From assembly GCA_024684035.1 (NCBI GenBank), contig JAIKXQ010000117.1, forward strand, positions 1 to 64,000: a stretch of DNA of 64,000 nucleotides. The letters are read 5' to 3'. The notes under the pieces are model-generated. The model was given only the letters and a program-made list of their open reading frames with translations. It was not told where the DNA came from and did no database searches. Origin of the DNA: Eubacterium sp. Lineage in GTDB: Bacteria; Bacillota; Clostridia; Lachnospirales; Lachnospiraceae. A program made the translations under genes and the position numbers. Each line of letters starts with the position of its first letter. The stretch's first letter is position 1. Shown here in pieces: positions 27,102 to 35,907 of the stretch.

Positions 27102-28811
27102 TTACTGCTGTGTGGCAATGTAATCCGCAAGATCTGTATTGGCCGCCATCACCTGATCGTACTGTGTCTGCAAATCGCTGATCATACTCTGCGCCGCCGG
27201 ACTCTGAACGGCAGCGTTCATGTATGCGGATTCCGCATCGGACACCTCAGTCTCAATCTTCATGGAGCCGTTTGGCTGTACCCTGATGAACAGCTCTGTC
27301 AGCGCCGGAACATTTGCATTATAATCGCTGTACTTGTAATTGTATTTTGCGAATGCAAGATAACTGTCTTTTGAGGATCCCGGATAAGCGTATACCTGAA
27401 TATCGGAATAAGCTACAATTCCGTTTACCGCTCCGCTGGTATCCAGAGAAGCAAAGTACGACTGCACAGCCTCATAGATCGGTCCCTCTGTCTGTTCCGT
27501 CAGTGTATCTGCCGGAAGAACAATTCCTGTAGGAGCCGCTGTGACTGTAACTGTAGGCTCTGTTGAAGATGCCGAGATCACTTTCTCTGCCTGCTTTGTA
27601 GGCACCGGTGTCAGCTTGCCTGTGTTTCCTGTATTCTCTGTGGAATTGCGGCGGATCATCAGAATACCGAAGACAATCACCACAATGGCAATTACCAGAA
27701 CAGCTCCGAGCTCGATATAACGGAGATTATCCGAGAGCCACTCCAGGAAAGGATTTTCCTTCTTTGCAGGCTTCTTGTCTTTTCTCTGCTTTGAGTTGTC
27801 GTATGTGTTTCTGCCGAACTCATCCGGCTTGATCACGTACTGCGCCGCTTTCTCTTCCGACCGGTAAGAGTTCCTGCTCTGAGCATCGCCCGCCGGTTCG
27901 TCCTTCTCTGCGTCGGCGATCACTTCCTGAACAGAAGCTGCCCGGTCTTCCCACTGTCCTGTGCTTGCAGACACATCCGCCGGCTCCGTTTTCACCGCCG
28001 GTTTCTTAGCTGCGCCCGCGTCTGTCCGCAGAGCTGCAGCATTCGGAAGAACCTGTGTCTGCATCGCCTGCAGTGCTGCTTCCGCAGTATTCTTTTCGAC
28101 CTTACCGGCTTCCTGCGCCTCTGCCCCTTCATTTACTTCCACAGAAGCTGCAGTCGCAGAATCCCCGCTCTTTGCGCCATCTGCAGAACTGTCATCAGCC
28201 CCATTTGCGGCAGCCGCGTTTTCCTCAACGCGAACCGTTTCCGTAGCCACTGCGCCTGCATCCTCTGTCATCATCTCTTCAGCAGATGCTTCCTGTGCTC
28301 CGACGTCAACCGTACTGTCCTCTGCCGGGCTCTTCGCATCCTCAGAAGCCTTTGCCTGATCCTTTTCTGCCGCCTTGGCAGCTTTTGTTTTCGAGGAAGC
28401 TCTCTTCCTGGTTTTCTTCATCTCAGCAGGAGTCGTAGGCATCTGCGACGGATCCACAAGGATCTGCTCTGCCTGATCCGCTGCCAGTTCTGCAACTGCG
28501 TTGTCTGCAGCCGGATTATCTGAAGGCGCGGCCTCTGAAGTTGCGGTCTCAGGAGTTGCGGTCTCAGGAGTTGCGGTCTCAGGAGTTGCTTCTGTCGTTG
28601 CACCCTCTTCGGCTGCGGCTGTCAGCTTCTCCGCTCCTGTCTCTTCCGTTTTCTTTTTGGTCGATTTCCGTTTTGCAGCCGGTTTTTTCTCAGCAGTCTG
28701 CTCATCGGAAGCTTTCTTTGTCGACTTCTTTCTGGCTGTTTTCTTTACTTCAGTGGAATCTTTTTCAGGAGCTTTTCCCTGCTCAGTGATTTCTTTCTTT
28801 TCGTCTTCCAT
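27102..28811 (-). CDS. Single-pass membrane protein with long disordered Ala/Lys/Glu-rich cytoplasmic part
   Basis: I do not recognise this gene by name. In 569 residues the first ~370 are low-complexity: Lys/Arg tracts (KKTARKKSTKKA, KRKSTKKK), then Ala/Glu/Asp-rich sequence with three TPETA units. One membrane helix follows (LGAVLVIAIVVIVFGILMI, ~385-405), then an extracytoplasmic domain of ~140 residues after a Thr-rich linker. That domain (YEAVQSYFASLDTSGAVNGIVAY, SYLAFAKYNYKYSDY, LFIRVQPNGSMKI) looks folded and occurs in Clostridia membrane proteins of unknown role. The start is ATG with GGTGGAG; an in-frame GTG lies 9 bases upstream. The basic tail could bind nucleic acid (speculation). 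Confidence 0.72.
   Translation of the reverse strand: MEDEKKEITEQGKAPEKDSTEVKKTARKKSTKKASDEQTAEKKPAAKRKSTKKKTEETGAEKLTAAAEEGATTEATPETATPETATPETATSEAAPSDNPAADNAVAELAADQAEQILVDPSQMPTTPAEMKKTRKRASSKTKAAKAAEKDQAKASEDAKSPAEDSTVDVGAQEASAEEMMTEDAGAVATETVRVEENAAAANGADDSSADGAKSGDSATAASVEVNEGAEAQEAGKVEKNTAEAALQAMQTQVLPNAAALRTDAGAAKKPAVKTEPADVSASTGQWEDRAASVQEVIADAEKDEPAGDAQSRNSYRSEEKAAQYVIKPDEFGRNTYDNSKQRKDKKPAKKENPFLEWLSDNLRYIELGAVLVIAIVVIVFGILMIRRNSTENTGNTGKLTPVPTKQAEKVISASSTEPTVTVTAAPTGIVLPADTLTEQTEGPIYEAVQSYFASLDTSGAVNGIVAYSDIQVYAYPGSSKDSYLAFAKYNYKYSDYNANVPALTELFIRVQPNGSMKIETEVSDAESAYMNAAVQSPAAQSMISDLQTQYDQVMAANTDLADYIATQQ
28541..28585 (-). repeat. Three perfect 15-bp tandem repeats
   Basis: Units of TTGCGGTCTCAGGAG inside the membrane-protein gene encode three TPETA pentapeptides. 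The unit is a multiple of three, so copy-number change would keep the frame. Confidence 0.85.
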
Positions 28812-29045
28812 TTTCTCCACCTCGTATTTCCGGATTCATCCGCAGCTGCGGACACCGTCAGACAGTTACTTTTCCGTCCACTCACTCATTATGTATCCTA
28901 CATATCTTACTACATATTCTCGTATTTTACAAAGGTCATTGTATGACAATGCGCACAGGCGGCAGAGTCATGCCAGCGTCCTATTTGTTCCGTTTTTTAT
29001 CACCTTCATTCTTGAGAAGGGGACGCAAACCAATTCTTATAACGC

Positions 29046-29085
29046 AAAAACAGCCGGATAAATGATTCCTCACTTACCCGGCTGT
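29046..29085 (-). terminator. Terminator of tRNA-Arg
   Basis: CAGCCGG pairs with CCGGCTG across a long loop and is followed by TTTTTG on the minus strand, just past the tRNA. Confidence 0.85.
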
Positions 29086-29088
29086 ACA

Positions 29089-29161
29089 CGCGTCTGGAGG
29101 GATTCGAACCCCCGACACACGGTACCGGAAACCGTTGCTCTATCCCCTGAGCTACAAACGC
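29089..29161 (-). tRNA. tRNA-Arg (anticodon CCG)
   Basis: A 73-base cloverleaf: acceptor GCGTTTG/CAGACGC with a G-T pair, D-arm AGCTCAGGGGATAGAGC, anticodon stem ACGGT/ACCGT with loop TTCCGGT, T-arm GGGGGTTCGAATCCCTC. CCA is not encoded. Confidence 0.95.
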
Positions 29162-29190
29162 TTCTCATGCGCCTCAACAGCGACATGAGC

Positions 29191-29219
29191 ATTCTAACAC
29201 ACCATATTTCAAATGTCAA
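29191..29219 (-). promoter_or_regulatory. Promoter of tRNA-Arg
   Basis: TTGACA, 17 bases, TAGAAT on the minus strand. The -35 box lies within the last codons of the DUF5688 gene. Confidence 0.82.
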
Positions 29220-30105
29220 ATCGACCTTTTTCCCTGCTGTAATGGTATACGTGTTCAGAGAGAACTTCCTCCGGCGTCAGCTGGGTCAGATTTATTTCTC
29301 TGACCATGGCATTCAGTTCTTCTGTCTTGAATTGAAACGAACCGTCGTCAGGGACGACCAGACATTCGTGTATGCTGCTGGGAAGTACGTAAAAATCTCC
29401 GTTCAATTTCTCAGAGATATCTTCCGCCACACCGGGAAGTGTGATGCAAACTGCCCCCATGTACTGCTCTTTTCCGGTGAGTACGTACAATGGCATCTCC
29501 GGTATATCTTCGACAGGCGCAAACGGCACTTCCTCACGGATGGAAAAAAGAACTTCCCGCACGGGTCTTAATCTCGGTTGAAATTCTCTCAGGGTGTTCT
29601 GCCAGGCATCCTCCAGGATCTGCTCCGGACTGACGCCCCAGCACGCCAGCTGGAAATTATGAATCTGGATCGTCCCGTAATCCAAGGTCTCCCGTGGCAT
29701 GCGATAATAGCAGACCAGTGCCAGATCACGCCACTTGCGGTGCGGAACTTCCTTCAGCATTTCTTCATTTTTCTCCGCATTCACCAGCCGCATGTACAGT
29801 CCGTTCCTGACTTCCTCATAACTCAGAAAGAAACCTTTTCCGATGTCGATCTTCTCAAGCATCTTGTCATAAGCTCCGAGAATGTTTCCTGCCAGTTCGA
29901 AGATCTCTTTCCCGTCCCGGTACTTCCTGTACCAGTCGTCGAGATAAATGGTTGGAGCGATCCTGCTGTCTCCCTTCCGAATGATCAATGCTTCCCACTG
30001 TGTCCCGTTATTCTTTCTGATGCTTTTATGCTCGATGAAAGTTTCTTCATCTGATCTGCGGTTCAGTTCATCAACAAGTAAATCTGTAAACGTATTCAGT
30101 GTCAT
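29209..30105 (-). CDS. DUF5688 family protein
   Basis: 298 residues, cytoplasmic, with no signal or membrane helix. It matches the pattern I know as DUF5688, common in Lachnospiraceae and of unknown function: TPTIYLDDWYRKYRDG, a long helical middle with ALVCYYRMP, then PMYVLTG-like and GVAEDISEKLNGDFYVLPSSIHECLVVP. The reading frame extends upstream to 30234, but GGAGAG before MTLNTFTDLL decides the start. It stands alone between efp and tRNA-Arg. Confidence 0.78.
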   Translation of the reverse strand: MTLNTFTDLLVDELNRRSDEETFIEHKSIRKNNGTQWEALIIRKGDSRIAPTIYLDDWYRKYRDGKEIFELAGNILGAYDKMLEKIDIGKGFFLSYEEVRNGLYMRLVNAEKNEEMLKEVPHRKWRDLALVCYYRMPRETLDYGTIQIHNFQLACWGVSPEQILEDAWQNTLREFQPRLRPVREVLFSIREEVPFAPVEDIPEMPLYVLTGKEQYMGAVCITLPGVAEDISEKLNGDFYVLPSSIHECLVVPDDGSFQFKTEELNAMVREINLTQLTPEEVLSEHVYHYSREKGRFDI

Positions 30106-30423
30106 TTTCTCTCCTTTTCTCAGGCAAAATATCGGCAACAAAAGTCCGAATGCGGACATCAACTCTCCACGCTCTCCATTCTGAAGAAGACGCAGCAATC
30201 CTATGGCGCAAATGCAGAATCGAAACTGACACATATGTAAATGTAATCGAAAATGAAAATGATGGAATAATTGGGATTTTCAGCTGACAGATGCCGGGCT
30301 GTAAGCCGGTTCAGCTTATGAAAGAAATATAAGTTTAGGATAAGAAAGGCACGGCCGGTATAAATGCCGCCCGTGCCTGTATAATCACAATGAGTTCATC
30401 AGATCTTCAGAACTATATAACGA
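30106..30423. other. 318-base intergenic region
   Basis: It contains the efp terminator and, at 30282-30316, a small hairpin (AGCTGA/TCAGCT enclosing CCGG/CCGG) of unknown purpose. The rest is AT-rich and must hold the DUF5688 promoter. No gene was recognised. Confidence 0.5.
30338..30378 (-). terminator. Terminator of efp
   Basis: AGGCACGGCCGG pairs with CCGCCCGTGCCT (one mismatch) and TTTCTTATCC follows on the minus strand. Confidence 0.85.
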
Positions 30424-30987
30424 TCAGACACGTTTCAGGTACTCACCTGTTCTGGTATCGATCTGAACTTTATCTCCAAGGTTTACGAAAAGCGGAACCT
30501 GGATCTGTGCGCCTGTCTCAACAGTCGCCGGCTTTGTAGCGCCCTGTGCTGTGTTACCTGCAAAACCAGGCTCAGTCTCTGTGATCTCAAGCTCTACGAA
30601 GAGAGGAGCCTCTACAGAGAATACGCTTCCGTTGTAGGAGCTGAGAGTTACTTCCTCATTCTCTTTAACGAACTTAAGAGAATCGCCTACTGTTACGTTG
30701 TCTACAGCAACCTGATCGAAAGTCTCCTGGTTCATGAAGTAAAAGAGCTCTCCGTCGTTGTAGAGATACTGCATCTTCTGACGGTCAACTCTTGCCTCCG
30801 GGAATTTCTCAGTCGGACGGAAAGATTTCTCAACAACACCGCCGTTGATTACGTCTCTGAGTTTTGTACGAACGAAGGCAGCTCCTTTGCCGGGTTTTAC
30901 ATGCTGAAACTCAATAACCTGGCATACCTTTCCTTCGATTTCAATTGTCTTACCATTTCTAAAATCACCAGCTGTAATATCTGCCAT
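30424..30987 (-). CDS. efp: Translation elongation factor P
   Basis: 187 residues with three beta-barrel domains. Lys34 in KPGKGAAFV is the position that is post-translationally modified in many bacteria. The C-terminus has [25 protein letters not shown] rescues ribosomes stalled at polyproline. No modification genes (epmA/B or ymfI) are adjacent. A GGAGGAAC ribosome binding site precedes the ATG. It is a single-gene unit with its own terminator. Confidence 0.97.
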   Translation of the reverse strand: MADITAGDFRNGKTIEIEGKVCQVIEFQHVKPGKGAAFVRTKLRDVINGGVVEKSFRPTEKFPEARVDRQKMQYLYNDGELFYFMNQETFDQVAVDNVTVGDSLKFVKENEEVTLSSYNGSVFSVEAPLFVELEITETEPGFAGNTAQGATKPATVETGAQIQVPLFVNLGDKVQIDTRTGEYLKRV

Positions 30988-31066
30988 CTGATGTTCCTCC
31001 TTTATTTCACGTGTCTGTATTATGCGATAAAACCGTAGTTCATTATATAAAAAATAGTCAGTATTT

Positions 31067-31582
31067 TCAAGAGTTTTTTATGGCCTGTTCGTAGGATCGA
31101 AGGACCGGTTTCTCAAGAAATCTCTTGAGTACAATCTGGATTTCCTCCTTCGGATTGATGGGCTTTACAAGTATGGAATAAAGCCCTGCACGCCTGGCGC
31201 CCCAGACATCCGTGAACAGCTGATCGCCGATAAAGAGTGTTTTTTCTTTCGGCACGCCGATCTTCCCGCAGGCTCCCAGATATCCTTTGACAGAGGGTTT
31301 GTTCGCCATGCAGAGGTAATCCGATCCAACTGCTGTCGCAAAGGGTTCCACCCGTTTCTTCTTATTGTTTGAAATCAGGCAGGTCGTAAATCCGATCTCC
31401 CTAAGTCTCCGGAACAGCTCGATCGCCCGCTCGTCCGCAGGTGCCCCATGAGGAACCAGCGTATTGTCGATGTCAAAGGTAAGTCCCCGGTAACCTTTTC
31501 TGTACCACTCCTCATAATCGATCCCGTAGGCAGAATCCACCCACTGATCAGGATAAAATTTCTCGATAAATCTTAACGCCAT
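31067..31582 (-). CDS. yqeG: YqeG family HAD phosphatase
   Basis: 171 residues of HAD subclass IIIA: nucleophile Asp37 and Asp39 in [12 protein letters not shown], motif II Ser/Asn region [14 protein letters not shown], Lys in ANKPSVKGY and the acidic motif [18 protein letters not shown]. YqeG family proteins are small phosphatases; in plants and cyanobacteria relatives dephosphorylate phosphatidylglycerophosphate, which makes a lipid role possible here but unproven. It follows alaA by 41 bases, so the two may be co-transcribed. Confidence 0.9.
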   Translation of the reverse strand: MALRFIEKFYPDQWVDSAYGIDYEEWYRKGYRGLTFDIDNTLVPHGAPADERAIELFRRLREIGFTTCLISNNKKKRVEPFATAVGSDYLCMANKPSVKGYLGACGKIGVPKEKTLFIGDQLFTDVWGARRAGLYSILVKPINPKEEIQIVLKRFLEKPVLRSYEQAIKNS

Positions 31583-31623
31583 TCATTGTCTCCTTGCTCG
31601 AAGGACTTCCCGAACCTCATCAC

Positions 31624-32838
31624 TTACTGGTGATAATTCTCGAGGAAATCCGAAAGGTGTGTCATGGCCTCTGCCAGTGTCCTTCTGTGCGGCAGATAAA
31701 CCAGACGGAAATGATCCGGATCCTTCCAGTTAAAGCCTGTTCCCTGGACAACGAGTACTTTTTTCTCATGCAGGAAATCATAGGCAAATTTCATATCATC
31801 GTGAATATTGAACTTCTCCACATCAAGTTTCGGGAAGATATAGAAAGCAGCTTTGGGTTTTACCACACTGATTCCCGGAATATCCTTCAGGGCATTGTAA
31901 ATAAACTCCCTCTGCTCGTAGATTCGTCCGCCCGGAACCAGATACTGCTCTACACTCTGATACCCGCCAAGAGCAGTCTGAACGATAGACTGCGCCGGTA
32001 CGTTGGAACAGAGACGCATGTTGGAGAGCATATTAATTCCTTCTATATAATCTCTTGCCAGATCCTTGTTTCCACTCAGCACCATCCAGCCTACGCGGAA
32101 TCCGGCCACCATGTGGGACTTGGAGAGTCCGGAGAAGGTAACGCAGAAGAGATCCGGAGCCAGCGCAGCAATGGATGTGTGCTTCACGCCGTCCATGATC
32201 AGTCTGTCATAGATCTCATCAGAAAAAATGATCAGCTGGTGCTCTCTCGCCACCTCCACGATCTCTTTCAGAACAGACTCCGGATACACTGATCCCGTGG
32301 GGTTGTTGGGATTGATAATAACAATCGCCTTTGTCCGGTCTGTGATCTTGCTGCGGATATCATCCAGATCCGGATACCACTCTGCCTGTTCGTCACAGAT
32401 GTAGTGAACAACCTTGCCTCCCGCAAGTGTGGCACAGGCTGTCCAGAGCGGATAATCCGGGGCGGGAATCAGAATCTCATCACCGTCATTCAAAAGCGCG
32501 CTCATACTGAGGTTGATCAGCTCGCTGACACCGTTTCCTGTGTAGATATCATGGATATCCAGGTTGGGAATTTTCTTGAGCTGACAATACTGCATGATAG
32601 CTTTGCGGGCAGAAAACAATCCGCGGGAATCCGAATACCCCTCGCAATCACGTACGTTCGTGATCAGATCCTCAACCACCTCGTCAGGGGCCGTGAAACC
32701 GAAGGTCGCAGGATTTCCGATATTCAGTTTCAGGATCTTCTTCCCGTCTTCTTCCATTCTGGCCGCTTCCGCAACGACCGGACCACGAACATCATAAAGC
32801 ACATTATCCAGTTTGCTGGATTTATTAAAAGTACGCAT
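31624..32838 (-). CDS. alaA: Alanine-synthesising aminotransferase (AlaA family)
   Basis: 404 residues, fold-type I PLP enzyme. The sequence follows E. coli AlaA closely by memory: SSKLDNVLYDVRGPVVAEA at the start, APDYPLWTA, IINPNNPTGSVY, FSDEIYDRLI and the PLP Lys in SGLSKSHMVAGFRVGW. AlaA transfers an amino group from glutamate to pyruvate. Of several in-frame ATGs I chose the one nine bases after GGGAGG; the frame itself opens 24 bases earlier. Confidence 0.93.
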   Translation of the reverse strand: MRTFNKSSKLDNVLYDVRGPVVAEAARMEEDGKKILKLNIGNPATFGFTAPDEVVEDLITNVRDCEGYSDSRGLFSARKAIMQYCQLKKIPNLDIHDIYTGNGVSELINLSMSALLNDGDEILIPAPDYPLWTACATLAGGKVVHYICDEQAEWYPDLDDIRSKITDRTKAIVIINPNNPTGSVYPESVLKEIVEVAREHQLIIFSDEIYDRLIMDGVKHTSIAALAPDLFCVTFSGLSKSHMVAGFRVGWMVLSGNKDLARDYIEGINMLSNMRLCSNVPAQSIVQTALGGYQSVEQYLVPGGRIYEQREFIYNALKDIPGISVVKPKAAFYIFPKLDVEKFNIHDDMKFAYDFLHEKKVLVVQGTGFNWKDPDHFRLVYLPHRRTLAEAMTHLSDFLENYHQ

Positions 32839-33016
32839 AACAGGGGCCTCCCATTCCATCAATTACTTGCTTAAACCTTAAGATTTGCGATTCTCACTCT
32901 ATTTTACAGAATCCAAATCGACTGTCCTTTATCATATCATTCCACGGCCGGATTCGCAAGTTACCTGCCCACGACCGTCTCATTTCTTAAACAGAAGCAG
33001 TCCATACCGCGACTCA

Positions 33017-33052
33017 AAAGGGCGCCGGAATCCCTGCGGATTCCGGCGCCCC
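33017..33052 (-). terminator. Terminator of nrdR
   Basis: The perfect stem GGGCGCCGGAATCC/GGATTCCGGCGCCC has a 4-base loop, followed by TTTTGAG on the minus strand. Confidence 0.9.
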
Positions 33053-33081
33053 CTCTTCAACTTTTCGCTTCTGACTGCCGC

Positions 33082-33537
33082 TCATTTCTGGCCAAGCAGC
33101 TTGGACAATTCGTCCATAAATGTATTTACATCCTTGAACTCTCTGTATACGGACGCGAATCGCACATAGGCGACCGGATCAAGATTCTTCAGCTTGTCCA
33201 TGACCATTGCACCGATTGCCGTGCTCGGAATTTCTTTTTCTTCGTGATTAAAAATCTCCGTCTCCACCGAATCCACAAGATCATTCATCTGCTGAACGGA
33301 CACCTTTCTCTTCCGGCATGCGAGAATAACACCATTCAGGATCTTGTTCCTGTCGTATTTCTCACGACTCTGATCTTTCTTGACCACCATCACGGGAATC
33401 GATTCAATTTTCTCATAGGTGGTGAAGCGCTTGCCACAACTGTCGCAGACGCGTCTCCGCCTGATGGAATTATCTTCCTCCACCGGTCTGGAATCTACTA
33501 CTCTGGTATTATCCTGGCTACAAAATGGACATTTCAT
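33082..33537 (-). CDS. nrdR: Transcriptional repressor NrdR
   Basis: 151 residues, the usual length. A zinc ribbon uses Cys3, Cys6, Cys31 and Cys34 (MKCPFC, VCDSC) and is followed by an ATP-cone (PVMVVKKDQSREKYDRNKILNGV). NrdR senses ATP/dATP and represses ribonucleotide reductase operons. None of its usual targets lies in this window. It is followed by a strong terminator and preceded by the SPFH gene 39 bases away. Confidence 0.97.
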   Translation of the reverse strand: MKCPFCSQDNTRVVDSRPVEEDNSIRRRRVCDSCGKRFTTYEKIESIPVMVVKKDQSREKYDRNKILNGVILACRKRKVSVQQMNDLVDSVETEIFNHEEKEIPSTAIGAMVMDKLKNLDPVAYVRFASVYREFKDVNTFMDELSKLLGQK

Positions 33538-33576
33538 CTGTTATTCTCCGTATACGTCGTTCTGTAAAAATGCAAG

Positions 33577-34563
33577 TTACTGTAATTTCGTTCCACAGTT
33601 GGAGCAGAACTTTGCTCCCGGGTCAAGCGGAGAACCGCAGTTGGAACAGAATTTCGCTCCGGTAGCCGGTCCCTGTGCGACCTGCGGATTCTGAGGTGCC
33701 ATGCCGGCTCCCATCTGACTTTGCATCATCTGGCCTGCCATCTGCTGTCCCATGGCCATACCCATGCCGATGCCAGCCATATTCGCAGCGGAAGCGCCTG
33801 CCGCCGAATTGCCTCCGGCGCCGAGAGCGTCAGCCATAGCCATCTGCGTATACTTGTTGACATCCGAAACCATAGACTGGGAAGCCGCCTTCTCTGCCAT
33901 CTTCTGAATTTCATCCGGATAGGAAACGCTGGAAATCGCGAAATCTGTCACAGTGATACCGATTTTTACCAGTTCATAGTCCAGATCACTCTGAATTCCC
34001 CGTGCGATATCTCCCGCGTACGCCTGCAGATGGAACATATCTTTTCCCTCTGTGGCGATGTGCTTCATGAGAAGCTGGTCCAGTTTGGACATCACCCTGC
34101 TCTTGATATCATCCATAGTGAACACATCCTGAACGCCGGCAACTTTGTCTGTGAGCACCTGCTCATCGGAAACCCTGCAGCTGAAGGTTCCAAAGGAGCG
34201 GATCGGCATTCCTCCCGGAAGTCCCGGTGCTGGAATATTGATGGCGTTCTTTGTGCCCCATTTCTCCGTGATCTCTCTGGTATTGATAAACATGACCTCT
34301 GCGCGAAGTCCGCTGTTGAATCCGAATTTGAATCCTTTTAATGTGGAAAGGAAAGGAATGATCTGCGACTCGATGTCGTAGCTTCCCTCATCCCGGAAAA
34401 TTCCCTCGACTCTTCCGTTGTAGAGAAAAACAGCATCCTGTCCCGGTCTTACGATCAGACGGCTGCCCTTCTTGATCTCTTCATTCTTCCATTTCCAGAA
34501 GAGAATGTTCTCATTTGCCGGTTCCCACTCCACTACATTTGCAAACTGATTAAATAAGCCCAT
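33577..34563 (-). CDS. ydjI: SPFH-domain protein with C-terminal zinc ribbons (YdjI-like)
   Basis: 328 residues. Residues ~1-240 are an SPFH/band-7-like domain of the virion-core/YdjI type (MGLFNQFANVVEWEP, ENILFWKWKNEEIKKGSRLIVRPGQDAVF). A Gly/Ala/Met-rich linker (MAGIGMGMAMGQQMAGQMM) leads to two short cysteine motifs, KFCSNCGSP and KFCSNCGTK. In B. subtilis YdjI works with PspA-like YdjF and membrane proteins YdjG/YdjH in the envelope-stress response. pspA lies 14 bases upstream; relatives of ydjG and ydjH are about 23 kb away at 58.3-60.3 kb. Confidence 0.88.
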   Translation of the reverse strand: MGLFNQFANVVEWEPANENILFWKWKNEEIKKGSRLIVRPGQDAVFLYNGRVEGIFRDEGSYDIESQIIPFLSTLKGFKFGFNSGLRAEVMFINTREITEKWGTKNAINIPAPGLPGGMPIRSFGTFSCRVSDEQVLTDKVAGVQDVFTMDDIKSRVMSKLDQLLMKHIATEGKDMFHLQAYAGDIARGIQSDLDYELVKIGITVTDFAISSVSYPDEIQKMAEKAASQSMVSDVNKYTQMAMADALGAGGNSAAGASAANMAGIGMGMAMGQQMAGQMMQSQMGAGMAPQNPQVAQGPATGAKFCSNCGSPLDPGAKFCSNCGTKLQ

Positions 34564-34577
34564 AGAAAGACCTCTCT

Positions 34578-35270
34578 TTAAAGTCCGAGTTTTGCCTTCA
34601 TAGCGGCAAGTTCGGCATCGACGTCAGTGCTGCTTCCCTGATCGTATTTGCTCTCCAGATCCTCGATGGACGCTGTTGCCTCGGAGCTTCTGTTCAGCTC
34701 TGCTCTCGCATTGGCCTCGTCCAGCATCTGGTTGGCCTTAGCCTCCATGCGGTCGAACGCGCTGACACCGTCTGTGATGTTCATGCCGCCCACATGCTCA
34801 TTGAGCTCGTTGATCTTCTGCTGTGTCTTGGCAGCTGCAACCTTTGACTTGATGGACGCTTTGCGCTCATTGAGTGTCGCAATGTCCTTTGTAAGCTTAT
34901 CATGCATCTGACGCATTCTTGCGGCGCTGTCTGCCGTGGCGTCAGCCATCTGCTGTTTCGTCTCACGTGTTTTTGTGAGTTCACCCTTTTTTGCAAGGAA
35001 TGCTTTGGCGTCATTCTCATTTCCTGCAACGAGTGCCTTCTCTGCATAGCTCTGCATCTTCGCGATCTCTGCGTCACACTCGTCCAGTTCCCTCTTCGCT
35101 CTCTCGGCCTGAGCCATCACAGATGCTGTCTCAGCTTTTACCTGTCCGAGATCGTCCTGCATATCTCTGAGGTACTGATCAATCATCTTCTCCGGATCCT
35201 CTGCCTTATCCAGCAAAGCATTGATGTTGGCCGCCATAATATCCTTAAATCTCTTCAAAATACCTGCCAT
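34578..35270 (-). CDS. pspA: PspA/IM30 family membrane-stress protein
   Basis: 230 residues, almost entirely coiled coil, starting with an amphipathic MAGILKRFKDIMAANINALLD and followed by DPEKMIDQYLRDMQDDL, the family signature. PspA/IM30 proteins form ESCRT-III-like assemblies on the inner face of the cytoplasmic membrane. It is first of a two-gene unit with the SPFH gene. GGAGAG lies before the ATG. A PspF-type sigma-54 activator is absent from the window. Confidence 0.94.
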   Translation of the reverse strand: MAGILKRFKDIMAANINALLDKAEDPEKMIDQYLRDMQDDLGQVKAETASVMAQAERAKRELDECDAEIAKMQSYAEKALVAGNENDAKAFLAKKGELTKTRETKQQMADATADSAARMRQMHDKLTKDIATLNERKASIKSKVAAAKTQQKINELNEHVGGMNITDGVSAFDRMEAKANQMLDEANARAELNRSSEATASIEDLESKYDQGSSTDVDAELAAMKAKLGL

Positions 35271-35342
35271 GTCTCTCCTCCAATTTTCGCTACATTATTA
35301 GATTCTACACGATATCATAATTACAGATAATTTCTGATATCA

Positions 35343-35376
35343 TAAAAAACATCCTATATTATTATAGGATGTTTTC
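35343..35376 (-). terminator. Terminator after the COG2426 gene
   Basis: AAAACATCCTATA pairs with TATAGGATGTTTT and six T follow on the minus strand. Confidence 0.92.
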
Positions 35377-35416
35377 GGTGAATTGTCACTAAATTTTACA
35401 GCTCCGTTAGATCGTC

Positions 35417-35896
35417 TTATGCAAAAATTGCGCCTGCAGCTCCGAAGATTCCTGCGGAAGCAAGCCCCATAATGATACCCGCCAGCAGGACGCCGATCAT
35501 AACGGCAGCCACGCTCTTTTTGAAGCCGATATCAAGGATGCTGGCAGCCAGCGTTCCTGTCCAGGCTCCGGTTCCCGGCAACGGGATTCCCACGAAAAGA
35601 GTGAGCGCCACAAAGAGTCCGCTCTTTGTGGAGGTTTTCAATTTCTGTCCGCCCTTCTCTCCCTTTTCAAGGCAGAAGGAGAAAAAGGGACCGATGATTT
35701 TTTTGTCCGCGCCCCAGACCAGAAGTTTTCTGGCAAAAAGGTAAATAAAGGGCACCGGAATCATATTGCCGATCACGGCGATGATGTACGCGTGAAGGAG
35801 CGGCACATCGATTCCAACCGCAATCGGGATCGCCCCTCTGAGCTCAATGATGGGAACCATCGAGACCAGAAAAGTCAGAATGTATTTTGTCAGCAT
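35417..35896 (-). CDS. COG2426 small membrane protein (putative small multidrug export family)
   Basis: 159 residues with four or five membrane segments. The features I recognise are PIIELRGAIPIAVG near the N-terminus and GIPLPGTGAWTGTLAA in the middle, the hallmarks of COG2426. The family is labelled multidrug exporter in databases without strong proof; the fold belongs to the DedA-like group. It follows uppP by 11 bases and is last in the apparent carA-carB-uppP unit. The ATG is preceded by GGGGGGAC. Confidence 0.85.
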   Translation of the reverse strand: MLTKYILTFLVSMVPIIELRGAIPIAVGIDVPLLHAYIIAVIGNMIPVPFIYLFARKLLVWGADKKIIGPFFSFCLEKGEKGGQKLKTSTKSGLFVALTLFVGIPLPGTGAWTGTLAASILDIGFKKSVAAVMIGVLLAGIIMGLASAGIFGAAGAIFA

Positions 35897-35907
35897 TACT
35901 GTCCCCC

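Noticed and set aside
28541-28585. CRISPR-like repeat array
   Set aside because: The 15-bp units are contiguous with no spacers and lie inside a coding frame.
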